NCBI GenBank assembly: GCA_020091685.1 | Contig: CM034595.1 | Location: 24,165,564-24,229,563 of the forward strand | DNA from: Lutjanus erythropterus | Lineage: Eukaryota; Chordata; Actinopteri; Lutjaniformes; Lutjanidae | Length of the DNA: 64,000 nucleotides | Direction: 5' to 3' | Shown here: piece after piece, positions 12,940 through 26,077 of the stretch | How the letters are laid out: each line of letters begins with the position of its first letter | Position numbering within the stretch: position 1 is the first letter of the stretch | Notes under the pieces: generated by a model | The model's input: only the letters and a program-made list of their open reading frames with translations | Database searches by the model: none | Told to the model about the DNA's origin: nothing | Position numbers and translations under genes: made by a program

Positions 12940-13335
12940 TATTAGTAAATACATGGTTAAGTCTGGACACATTTCTGATCATTGCATCTGGAGGAAAAAT
13001 AAAATCATTGTCAAATTGCTAAAATCATTTAAAAAATTAATATTCTGTGTCAGATTATTGATTTTAGACATTACAGGTAACAAGCTGGACAATGTACATT
13101 GAGCAGGTCACTTTTGCAAAATAAAGCCATAAAATAATGTTAAATATTTTGTGTCACATAAATGTGTGCCAAATATTTTTTTTTCTGGTAAGTAACCATG
13201 TAATTAGGTGGATAATGTACAGTGAGCAGGTTATTATTGTAAAATAAACACCTTCAGGATGATTCAGGACCCCTCTGCTTTGCTGCATCACCCAGTCTGG
13301 GTTTATTTCACAATAACGACCTGCTCACATTATCT
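12940..13335. repeat. Palindromic repeat shared with 55.4-55.6 kb
   Basis: Blocks such as GAGCAGGTTATTATTGTAAA, ATAAACACCTTCAGGATGAT and TTTATTTCACAATAACGACC recur at 55495-55620 in the same order. The left part (AATATTCTGTGTCAGATTAT at about 13040) matches 55445-55470. The GTTATTATTG...ATAAAC block and its inverse TTTATTTCACAATAACGACC make an imperfect hairpin. The segment is probably the inner part of a hAT-like element whose second copy lies at 55229-55878. Confidence 0.55.
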
Positions 13336-16300
13336 CTTACACAACACCTGTTAGAGCTTTCCATAGGCTAAATAGTAAAGATTTAATTTAGCATGCCAGC
13401 CTATCTTTGGTGCTAGCCTGGGTAAAGTTGATGGAGACGGGGGAGGAATGACAGTAACAGTGTTGCTTTTGCTCTGTTTTTATTAAAGATTTCTTTGTTC
13501 ATTATATTTTCAGGAAATGTCCAGGGTTAGGGTGAGGAAGATTAACACAGGTTTCACCAGTCCAGACCTGTGTGCTAGAGCAGTCACTCCCAGAGACTGG
13601 GAGATTTTATTTAAGTTGCCAAATAAATGGAAAAAAGTTTAATATTTATTTCCTCAGTACACCTTTTTGTAAAGCATTTATAATAAGTGATTATACTGTT
13701 TTACTGATAAAGAGCAAAAATGAAGCCTGCTAATTCAACCTAAGTGCTCCTATTATGTGTCGATCTATATTGTCTTCCTGATGAGAGGAAATAAAAACAC
13801 TGAGATGGTCTGTGTTAAGTACTTAACAACTGTATATGATTTCAAAAACATGTCAAGATAATATAAGGTGATGTGGAAACTGCAGAAAAAATGGTCAAGA
13901 ATGTTCATTTATGCACAAATTAACTCTTCACAAGATTTATTAATAAGCCCTGTTGTAAACTGGGTCACAGATTGTTTGTCATTTTTAAAAAGTGGGTCCC
14001 CTGAAAAAAGAAATTGTGGCACACTGTGCTAGAACATGTCAGGCAATTTTATGTATGGGACAGTCCTTAAAAGGTGATTATGCACTAAGATATGTTTGAC
14101 GCATTGGACTAATTTCATATAATTGCACCATTTAACATAAGGAATTGATTAGTCATTTGCTTGGAGGACTAACTGAAGCATTAATGAGCGTTGTATGCCA
14201 GAAATATTAAGCACTTACTCATTTTGTGGTCGATTTTTTCAACCATTACTTTTGTCCTGTGCCTGCGTTTGTTACATCCCATCAGCGAGGGACAAATTTA
14301 ACAGTGGACAACACCAATGTCCAGTCTGTTTGTATCCAACTCTTTTCACCAAAATTTTAAAAAACTGTTCATGTTCATAGAGGACATGTTTATGTAGTTC
14401 ACAATGAAATATGGTTGCTCTAAATAAGCGCATCTCTGTGCAAAGAGTCCCTCCCCTTCTTTGATTATACATCTCAGGGGATTTATTCTGACACGTAATA
14501 AACCCTGAAAAACATCATATTAGTACTGGTAATAATACATAAATACAAGGGGGGAGATGATCATTTTCTGAAACTTTCATTTGGTGGTCATTTGCCCTCT
14601 GATGATCACTGACTGGAGGTCATAGTTTATCCAGCTTTTTATTTACAGCCACATCATTGTTCCTGCAAATTACAGCACTGTGTCATTATGAAGATTAACC
14701 ATCAAACCATGTAGATGTTAGTGCTGTTTCATGGATATTTAAGCAGGATATTGGTACAAATGAATATTTAATTTACTTTGTGATCATCAATATTTGAGAA
14801 GACATAATTTGGGACAGCTTCTTGTGAAATATATAAAAGTTATCAGCAGTTCTTTTTTCATGAAGCAATCCACTTGATCCTTTCAGTGTGCCACATCACA
14901 GCAATGAGCTGTTTGCTCACTTCACATGGAGAAAAAAAAACAAAGACGAACCACATAGAAAATCTATTAAGACTTTAATTTTCTTAATGCTTTTAAATAC
15001 ATTTTAGACAGTGGGTGATATCTTTTGCATGAATAAGTTACATAATAAATAAAAGCAAACACATTTAATTTTCTTTCACAATAAGGCATTTATAGCAGCA
15101 GAAGTGGCCAACAGAGTCCCAGTCACTTGAAACGCCCCGGTGTTTCCATCTGACATCTGTCCCAACCAGCTTCAAATCCAGATCAGGTTAGTTTCAAACC
15201 CAGTTTAAAATACAAGTATTAAACTAAAAGTTTTAATCAAACCCACAAATCTGCCTTGGGGTGTTCCTGGGGACTCTGCACCAGTGTTTGGAAATTAAAT
15301 ACAAAAAGAGGAAAACACTGGTGTCGGCCCTAAAGCATTGGAAGTCACAGGAGGTAGCATCTTACTCTCCCGCCTATCAATTTTCTTTTTCTTTTTTTTT
15401 ATTCATGCAGCAGGCAATGTTTATTGATCGCTATGATTATCACAGCGATCCATCCCCATTTAACTGCATTTTTTCATAGTCTCTGTAGAGAAAGCTGTAC
15501 AAGAATTGCTTCAAGATAAAGCTGTGTGTTGAAGGTTTGCCTAGGCACAGATATCTTCTTCTAACAATTTACCGTGGCTGTCTTGCTTAGTAAGACAGCA
15601 GTTAATCGTCAGAAAAAAATAACTTGCTGGCAGCAACACTGAAAAGTTTGCATACAAAAAAAACATGACATGAACATAGCATGACCTCAGTTCTGCCCGT
15701 TGAAGTGCCCTTTACACAAATCATATTGCACTCAGCACTTTTATTTTATTTGAACACAGTACTTTGGAGATGGGAGCCAAACTTTTTTTTTTTTAATAAA
15801 ATGGTCTTCCAGTCATATATCAAATTTGAAAATGTGTCAGATATGAATGAGCCAATCAGAGCTCTCCAGAATGATTGATGGGACAAGTAGCCAATTAAGG
15901 GCAGAATATAAGTTCATGTAGATGAGATCTTGTATCTAAATTACATTTATCTGTCACAGTGGAGGTTAATGGCAGCTAACCTCTGTCAGATCTTTTTCAT
16001 TAGTGTCATTATGTTAAGTGGGGTTGAGAATGGACATAACTCACTCAAAGTGTATTATGCAAACAAATAATGTACCCATTTCTGCATGACCAGTAAATCA
16101 CGTAGAATATAAAAGCAAGATCACTGTCACCATTAAGAAGATGTGCAGCATTTACTGGGTCAGCATCAGCTGACAAGCTCACCTCTGGTCATGTGACATG
16201 TTACATAATTCTCCATACATATTATAGTGTGCTAATTCTACAGTGCATTTTATCTTAATATACACGCAACAAAAATACAAACACAACACTTTTGTTTTTG

Positions 16301-18658
16301 CTCCATCTTCATGCGCTGATGTGGAAAAAAGTGTGATATTTTTTCTGTGCACACTAGAGTTTTATTTCTCTCAAATTTTGCTCACAAATGTGTTCAAGTT
16401 TATGTTAGTGAGCGCTTGTCCTTTGCCAGAATATCTATGCCGATGCCAATACCAATATTATGATGATGATATATGGTATATTGATTAAACAGCATGATTA
16501 TCGTACGGGTGTGCCCACAATAAATTTCCCTTCCGAATTTTGTAGTTTATCTGTTAGGTGTAGAGCCTGACCGATCTAACGGTCAACCAATGTTATCATG
16601 CTGAAGCAATGTTTTTTCTAAAACTAAAAAAAGATTAAATTTACACTAAGGGGCTCTGTGAAAAAGTTCCACTCAAATTGGGAATCATTCTTGTCATACT
16701 TTGAAAATTTTAATTTAATTTTTTCCCCATAAGCTGGCTGATGCATTACACGTTATAAATTAGTATAAATGAGTGTATTCTGAACCATAAAACATATGAT
16801 AGAGCGCATAGGCCTGTGCTTTGGATGAGTATACAAGTATCACGGTGAAAATATGTACATGTATTTGTATAGTATATTATATGTAGCAGTAAAAATATCA
16901 GCTAGTTTGGGGAGGGAGGTGGGGGATTCTGTTTGAAAAAAAAGAAGATAATGTAATACATCCTGTTACTTGTACTGCACCATTCCTTTAATTAAAGAAA
17001 CAAACTAAAAAAACCAGTTATTAAAAAGTTTACAGTTCCAGTGCCCTGATGTAATTTTGGACAATGATGTTAAACTGTAAAATATCCTCCCTCCATTACA
17101 TATCTTTGTAACATGAGCTTACTACTTTTGAGGGATCAAAATGTGTGTTTATTCTATATTCTGTAAATTATAAACATGGTTATGCTATGTCAGAAAAATG
17201 GATTATCTTTGCAAAGGACAAGTGCTCACTAACACGTACTTTAACAAATTTGTGAACAAAATTTGATAGAAATAACCCTTTATGTACATAGAAGAAGTCT
17301 GAGATCTTTTACTTCAATTCATGAAAAATGGAAGCAAAAACAAAAGAGTTGCGTTCATATTTTCGTCGAGTGTAAATGGTCGTTTGTAATGTACAGCAAA
17401 GATTTAACAATGTCAAATAAAACATTTGTGGAATTAATTTACACTAAGTGAACAGGTGTGGCCGTGGGGTTGGGCTATAAATTGTGCTAAATCTGGCCTT
17501 GTTACTAGCAGAGTAAGCACCGTGCAGCGGGCCAGACGCTGTTGGGGGTTAATCAGGGAACAAAATTGCCACCTGTTTTTGCAAAGCGACAAGGAAACTC
17601 TCACTTGTCTGATTGGTGCATTTGTATGGGGACTATTTTTGGGGTGGTTGCCTGATTGCTCTCCTGGAGAATGGTGACTTGAACAAGGTAATGTGGTTGT
17701 TCTGATGATTACACTGGATAACTACACTGCAGTTACTGCCTGCTGGCAGCGAGACTACAGTGAAATGTCTGGTCTGAAATGTGGACACAGAGATCCACAG
17801 CTTCTTGTCTGTGTCTGTCACACATATCCTCTCACAGATCAATCGTACCGCACACACACAGGCACACTTAATTGTAAGCAAATAGCTACAAGTGCATTTG
17901 GCATTAATGCTTATAAATATACATGGAAGCATTTGGGTGTTGACACATACAAACAAAAGCAGCCTTGTGTGCACAGTCACACACAGATACATATTGAACA
18001 CACACATACTTAACACACAGGCTTACACACACACTGCACATTCACACTGCTTGTTTGTAGCTTCTGCCAGCTTTCTCCCTCTGCATGCCGACTGTGTGTC
18101 TGGCACCAGGGTTAAGGTCTGGAGCCACACACAAGCTGTGTGCCCTGTCTGGCTTTTACACACTCTAAATGGGCTTTATGAATGGCTAGGACTCAATGAC
18201 TGAGTCAACACCAGGGGCCACACTCTACCCAATCCGACAACGGGTTTTGGAGATAAGTCAGAAACAACATTCTCCCAGTGCAGCCAGGAAGCATGTTTAA
18301 ATTAATATGCCACCAGGTTTTCTTTTGTTTTGCACTGCAAACATTGTGCTGTGGAGTGTGTCAATCCACAGATGTGTTGCTTGTTTGCCATTCCTGGCTG
18401 AGCCCAAGTGCTTTTACACAGCGCTCTGCAGTGTCTATGTGTGCGTGTGTTTGTGCTCTTGTCGCCCCATCAAAGCTATCATTGAATCCAGCTCTCGACA
18501 TTGCGTGGAGCCGGTGACTCTGACAGCCTTTCAACAACCGAGGCCTCTATTCACAATCTTGTGCCCTAAGTGGGATGCATACAGTTTGCCCCATTCATGA
18601 CCAAAAAATACAAATGCAATACACCTACTGTACATACATACAAAGGAGTTACAAACAG
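13336..18658. other. Intergenic, 3' flank of the myocardin-like gene
   Basis: AT-rich sequence with no recognised gene. The end nearest 18658 presumably contains the 3' untranslated region of the minus-strand myocardin-like gene. Candidate minus-strand polyadenylation hexamers (TTTATT on plus, for example near 17148-17153) exist but none can be singled out. CA-rich low-complexity DNA fills about 17830-18045. Confidence 0.4.
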
Positions 18659-18677
18659 AAACACACACACACACACA
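18659..18677. repeat. (CA)n microsatellite at the myocardin-like stop codon
   Basis: A short run of AC dinucleotides ends just 3 bases past the minus-strand stop codon at 18681-18683. Confidence 0.85.
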
Positions 18678-18680
18678 TCC

Positions 18681-21600
18681 TCACCACTGCTCTATCATCA
18701 GATCCAACACTCGACTGACATTCAGATCTGAATCCAGACTGAAGTCGGACTCAACAAATGGTGCTGTCGGTGGAGTAAGTGGGCGGAGGCCAGATGTCAG
18801 CGTTTCGAGCCAGTCAGCAGCATCAAACAGCGTCGGAGCCCGTCGTTTCCGTGACTTTCCACTGGACGGCAGAGGGGAGGTGCAGATGGGGGGTGGGGGA
18901 GGAGCTGGGATCACCTGGTTGGGGTTTATTACAGCAGGAGATGGAGGTAGCTCCAGCAGGAGAGAGGAGCAAAGAGGTGAGGGCAGGAAGTTGTCATCCT
19001 TATTGTGCTGCTGAGAGGCCTGGGGCTGATCGGCTTGAGGAGGAGGAGGAGGCGAAGGGTCAGGGACTGAGTGGGCAGGAGATTTATGATCGGAGACACT
19101 CTCTGGAAGAGATGTAGAAAAAAGGATTAGATTCTGAAAGAAATATAAGTGGTGTTTAAATTGGAGTCTTTATAAATTATGGGATACTCACCGACACAAG
19201 TAATAGGCTCATCCAGAATATCGTCTATGGACTGTCGTGGGTCCATCTGTGGCCAAAAGAAAAGAAAAATACTTAAAGGTGGAGTGTTTGTAAATGCACC
19301 GCTCAAAGTTTGGCCCTCCTCCCCGGCTTAATGAACAACAGAGACAGATAGACAGAGTATTTATTTCATGTTATGGTCCAAAGAACCCTTGATGAAAGAG
19401 GATTTCAACAACCCTTGAAGAACTTTGTCCTCCAAATTTGGTTCAGTTCTTTGAATGAAAAGGGTTTCTAATGGAACCCTTTGTCTTACAAAGAACGCTT
19501 GACAAACCCTTTCTTCAAAAAAAGGGTTCTGCATCAGCAAATGGTGCTGGGTAGAACCCGAGCCCTTCAAAAGAACCCTTTTAGAACCCTTATTTCTGAC
19601 AGTGTCCATGTGTATGTCTTGCTCTGCCGCTCTCACTGACAGAAAGAGGAGGATAGAGATGGAGAAAGTGATGTAACCGTTGTTTGTTACGTTTACAGAG
19701 TCCCAACCTCAAAGTGTGCTGTATTGGCTGGGGGCTACACACCACTGCCAAACAGGCTGAAGCCCAGAAAAATGTAAGAAAATGCAGGCAGACGGCAGGT
19801 TCTGTGCAGATACAGCTACCACCACATATTTGTAGCGAGTTATATGTGGTGATTTAGAGGGATTATGTTTATATGAGTCTATACATCGTTATTTTAGGAA
19901 AATCCTGCATAGTATGCCTTTAAATCCCACTGTACAACATGAACTTTTGGTCATCTCTTCCTGTTCATCTATAGACTCTAACCTGTGCTTTCTGGATAGC
20001 TTCCTGTAGTTCTTCTTCCAAACTGCGAACACCGGGCAACGTCTGAACAGGACTCGCTGTAATCTGCACTGGCAGCTCAAAATCCTGGCCAATCACATCA
20101 CACGGTTGGCAGCAAAACACCTGATTAGAAAGCAGGGGTAAATTAGTTGACAGGTGGCACTGACAGTATGTTTAAATGTTTGTGCAGTTTTATAGATTGG
20201 AGGTTCTGTAGTGTATTCTTGAAAAGGACTGAACTAAGATACATGTGTATTGATTTATCTGTTTACCTGTGTATACAGCACCTCTGTCTGTGCGTCCGTC
20301 TCTGACTTGCCTCTGGAGCATCCAGGATCCTGTTGCAGGAACGGATGAAGAGATCCTCCACAAGACTGGTAGAATAATAAAAAAGCATTAACAACTAGTT
20401 TTGGGTCTACAACATGTCATTGACCAAAGAGCCTGTCTCTATTCACCTCACTGCCAGTGCTGGTGGAGCGGTCCCTGGGCCGGCTCCTTAACCTCTCCCT
20501 CATCTCCAGCTCCACACTCAGCTCCTGCTGCTGCTGCTGCTGCTGCTGCTCAGTCTCGGTTCTCCAGGGAGTCCCACATTGCAGGGGCGAGGACGACGAC
20601 ATGGGTAGACTGGGACTTGGAGTTCCTGAGGCGGTGCTAGCAGGTGCCAGGAAGACGGTATTGGTAAGACCACACTGTTCACCTGTCAAACTGACTGAAG
20701 CAGCATTTGAGAAACCAGGCGGCACGGTGGTCAGAATTCCATTTGGAGCGTCACTGAGGATCCCATTAGGAATTCCCCTGTCTGGGACGTACATCTGTTG
20801 GTTTGGGCTGGTGCTGGGAGAGTCTAGTCCAGAGCTGGAGCTTGAGCCCGGGCTTTGGCTAGGTGGCACTGGTGGGCAGGAGGTGAGGGGCTCCAGGCTG
20901 GTACCCAGCTGGCAGAGGGGGGCAGGGGTGAGGCAAGAGTGGGGAAGCTGGAAGGGGCGGAGACGCTGCAGCAGAGCAGGCTTAGTGCCAGAGACAGGGA
21001 GGCCACGCTTACGCAGCTGCTGCCGCAACTCTGACACCTGAGGAAAGGGAAGAGGTGAAAGTGGAGGGGCAAAGGACACTTAAGAGTTTGTCTTTGCCAT
21101 GAATTGACCCTTGCTAAGTCCTGCCCCTTTTCAAACATTCAACTTTCTCCGTTCCTGTGCTAGGCTATGTTGAGTAGAAAATCAAAGTTTGAAGATGGCT
21201 AAATGATGTTGCTGGGGGACCTGGAAAAGTGATATGAAGTATTACTTATACTGCTGGCATGGCTGCATCCATGACTGCCAATTTTTGAATGACTTTTACC
21301 TGACTATTGATAAATTATCCATCATAACATCATACTGGAAATGTGTCCAACTAAATAGGGCTAAAAGAGATTGACATTTAGATGGACTAAATTATGTCCA
21401 ACTACAAAAATCTACCTAGATGGGGGGTCTGTGTTACACACTGCAAGTCCATTTTCCTAATATTAGCTAACTTAAGATGTGACTATATGTGTCTTTTACC
21501 TATCATCTTCTAACTATCATCAAAATGTGACTTTCTTTTTAACATAGACAAGCCTAGCAGATAAAATATCTATGTACAGAAAACAGGAAGATGACAATGG

Positions 21601-24600
21601 TTTCACCAGGTCAATTGTTACTGAAGCACAGAACAAAAAGGGCAGGACATAGGGGGGGATCAGTTATAATTCTTAGACATTTTCTGCCTTTAGTACTTTA
21701 ATGCTTTTCTTACTGTGAGATCAACAAGATTTGCAGGGAGAAGCTCAGGCTTGGATGCGGGGTTCGTGTCCATAGGGGTGTGGTTTGTTGTGGCGGGAAC
21801 AGGTTGGGGATTCAGGGGCATGGCTCCAGAGGACTTCACAAGATCACTATGATCCCCGCTGGAGGAATGACAAGAAGCATTAACTCACCCGAACTATCCA
21901 TATCTCATTGATAGAGCAGTGCTAGTCGGCTCCATTTTGGATGACCTGACACAGCATCAACTGCAATTTGTTTGCACACCTGGGCACAACAGTGAGCTGT
22001 TGTTGTGGTTGTAGCTGTTGCTGCTGTTGTTGCTGCTGCTGCTGGTTCTGCTGGAGGATTTGCAGCTGGAGGAAGACCTGCTGCTGCTTCAGGAGATGGG
22101 AATAGGCTGGGTCTAAAGGCTGGGTAGGGGTAGGGCTCTTCTGTTTGGCTCCTCCACCTGGAAATAAACATTTTTAGGCTAAATTCAAACACAAGAGCAA
22201 GCCTTGATTGAACAAATAAAATGAGTTTCTCAATGAATGTAGTACAGTAAAACATGATATTGGTACCTCCGGTCCCAGACCCTCCTCTCTGGTCTGGAGG
22301 AATGTACTGATGATACTTGAGTTTCCTCATTTTGGGTTTGGTGTCCCGCGGTTTCCGTGGGCGGGGGAGGTGGTTGAAGTTGAGGGAGGTGGGCAGGGAG
22401 GAGGAGCATGTCGGGCTGGGAGGCCGTGCTGTCTGTTAAGACACATAATGACCACATTTCCTAAAACTGTAACCATACAGTGGTTGTAGCGAGTAATTCC
22501 ATGAATAGCTTATAAAATATCACAGAGAAAATGTCAAGTCATTTCACGTCGTTTGACAGTATTTGCCCCATGTCAAGGTTAAGTTCTTACATGAAATGTA
22601 CAAATGCCTCGCAAATCACCAGATGACAGCATGTGCTGCTTCTGACATACAGCCATGCTGCTCATGTGTGAATGTGTTAACCTACGGGGCAAATACTGAG
22701 CTCCCCCAGAAGTGCAAATTGACAGTAATGAATGCAGAGCAGCTTAGAGCGCAGCATTGTGTTTGACAAAACAGAGGAGTGACCGTCCTGTTAGGTTGAA
22801 GACCTCTACAATGCTCTTTTATCTCTCATGTTGTATGCCTGCGGTGAATACCTGTCACCATAGCAGCATGTATACACACATACACAACCTAAATGATGTT
22901 TTTCTGGATGAAAATGTCATATTACCGCATTATATTACCATTTGATATTATAATTTTATTTTGAGGAGTCACAAAAATATTTAAAACATAAGAGATCCTT
23001 ATAAAATTTAAATGAGCAAAAAAATTAAAACTGAAAGTAATTAAGTTTTTATTTGACAGCCTTAACATGCACTAACCCCTGGTTACCTTTGGCAGCAGGG
23101 GTGTGGTCTGAGAGGTCAGATACATCCCACTTGGTCTCCCAGTTGTTGCCATGGAGTTTGATTCACCCAGTGTTACACTCATTGGTTGTCTCATGCCCTC
23201 GGTTGCCGGGAGCAACGCCAAACCAGACTGAGGGCAGAACATCAGTTATCAGAGTTGGCATATGAGACTATTTATAAACACATCAGTCTGATAATATTCA
23301 CTTTAATGTGTTTATCAGAGGTTATTGGTAGGAAATAATTTATCAGACTTCCATGTTGCTGCCAACATAATGTGATACATGGGTCTTAAAGTGATAGTCA
23401 GTGTATTAGCTAAAGTAGATGGCGGTCAACACGCCACAAGTTATGAGACACAGAGAGGAGTACCAGCACTTAAAGACTTAGCCACTTAAAAAACATCCAC
23501 CTAAAGTCAGTTTATCACTATATACACTGATATCAATTTATCAGTATCAGTGTAGCTATAGCATTTCCAATGGTAAACCACCATTATATAAGCCAAATAT
23601 TGCTTTTTCCAAACCAACCAAACTCCATTGGTAAAATCAGTCATTTTACCTCACATAACACAGGAGTTACTGGTCTACCACTGCCTCCATTCCATTTGTT
23701 TGTTATGTAAACTCAGTGAATCCAAACTAACCTTTTAATACACCAAAGTAACACAAACAAACTAACAGATAAAGGTATTTGTAGACCAGCAACTCCTGTA
23801 TTCTGAAAGTTAAAATTACTGATTTTGCCAACGAAGTCTGGTTCGGTGAGAGAAAGCGATATTTAGCTCACATAACAGCAGTTTCCCATCGGAAAAGGCT
23901 GTCTGACAGCAAGATTAAGATGTTAAAATATTCTAAATATAGCATACACTTAAACTGATATTGATTTTTTTTTTTGGTTGACCTTTTTTTTAAAGTGGCT
24001 AAAATACATTTCTCTGCTGACCGTGTCCACAACAGTACATTGCTTATTCCGTGCTGGTACTCTGTTGCTTCTCCTAACTGGGGGTGTATCGATCGCCATC
24101 TTCTGTTTAACTATCTATAAGTTCCTCATACAACCCCACTTTCAATAATCTGAATGATCCCTTTAATCAAAAGTAAACCTCAGTGTCCTCACCTGAGCAT
24201 GACTGGGGCTGTGGTTAAGGGGCGGACCCACAACTGAGAAGTCGCTCAGTAATTGGTCACCTGAGAGCCCCGGCAGTGAAGAAAAGGCTGGTGATTGGTG
24301 GACGCCATGTTGCTCAGTGGGCGAGGAGGAAGAGCAGGAGGAGATGTCATCTTCGAAGACATCAGTTGACAGAGGGAACGAGGCAGGGCCTGAGGAAATG
24401 AAAAGTGAAGGGAGGTGAGGTCAAAAGAGGAGAGCAGAGGAGGAGATTGGGTGGGAAATAAAAAATAAAAAATGTGTGTGTCTGTGTGTGCCAGTGCATG
24501 TGGATGGGTGTTGACTCACGGTTCTCCAGGGGCAGCATGTGTTCATGCTGTTGCTCTGCAGGTCCAGGCGGGCGTTGAGTCCTCTCAGTGAGGTCCTGCG

Positions 24601-26025
24601 CCGGGCGAGCCTTCTTCTGCCTCTGGGCCCCACACGCAGTCCTCTCTGCAGGAAGGGAGGGGGGCAAGAGGGAGGGATGGTGCAGATAAGTGGAGAGAAG
24701 GGGACAGATGGGAGATGAGCAGAGAGAGTGGTGAGGAGAAGCAACAGGATTTTAGAACATATGTGATGTGAGCATGCACAACAGTGTTGCCACAGGCTAT
24801 CAGTCCCAATTCAAACCAGCAGAGACATCAAAAAATAGTAAACACTTGTGCCCATGGGGAGATGTATTCCCTTGGATATGAGCACACGCACAGTCACACA
24901 ACAATTTTTAAAAGGGCAGAAAATGTTTGGAAACTAGACAGTTTGAGAGGCCAGATATTATAATGATAGTCTTTTCAAATTAAAAGGTTGGAGGGTGAGG
25001 AGGAGGAGAGATAAAGAGAGAAATAGATGAGAGGGAGAGATGTCAGTAATGGCAGAAAATGATGATCCCTGGATGGGTGGGTTTATCATGCGCTGTCAAT
25101 CGCCGATATGTTTGTAGGCTGCTTAAAATGCAGACGTACAGTGAGCAACAAGGTCATATTTCTATTTAACTGACAGCTGATGAAACACCAAGCCCATTGC
25201 CAGATCTACACACTTCATTTCCCCGCACAACCACGGTACAACAGGGAGCAGAGAGCAGCACAGATACGATAAAGCGCAGACATGAAGAGAGATGTTACAA
25301 TGCAGTTTTGCTGGGAGCATACAGGGTAAAGCAGGAAAGAGACAGCAACATTACTGTAGGCAGGGCATCACCTTGTGCAGTTTCAGTGTTCAGACCACTA
25401 GGGGGCAACTTCTGAGCGGCACCGTCATCAGTTAGACGCTGCATCAGGAAACAGCAGGTCAAACCAACAGCCAGGGCCCACAGATTACAATGCAGTTCAT
25501 TGAGGTGAAAGTGAAATAAATGTGTACTTCAGTGCTGATAAAGAAATACTCATTTACACCAGTGTTTCCCCAGAACATTTCCAATGTCTTTGAAAGAATG
25601 TCTTGATCCTATAAACTAGTACAAATTTACAAAAAATCTATTTTAGGTTATTTTTTTAGGTGAAATGATGCAGAAGACCACTTAACCCATTTAATGGTGA
25701 GGGAAACACTGGACTATACCAACACTTTCTCATTCATTCATATTAATTAGTTTCAATTAGGTAACACGTTATAATAATCATCATGAATAAAAGGTAAATT
25801 ATTGATTAAACTTAGTTAAGTTTCACTTTTGATAAATTTGTTCACAAATGTATTTATTATTTTATAGATTAACAGACCAAATTAAGGTAATTACAAGTAA
25901 TTCATTATTTGATATTTCAATTGAGAATAAAAAGAGGAATTACCAAAAGAAATGCAAATGAACTATTAAACCATAAATAAATAGTTCAAATAAAAATGGT
26001 TCGATTTTTATATTACATTATTTAT

Positions 26026-26077
<52 letters not shown>

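Noticed and set aside
20457-21041. Plus-strand open frame of 194 residues with poly-Cys
   Set aside because: It is the antisense of the SAP/poly-Q exon of the myocardin-like gene; CAG repeats read backwards give poly-Cys/Leu.
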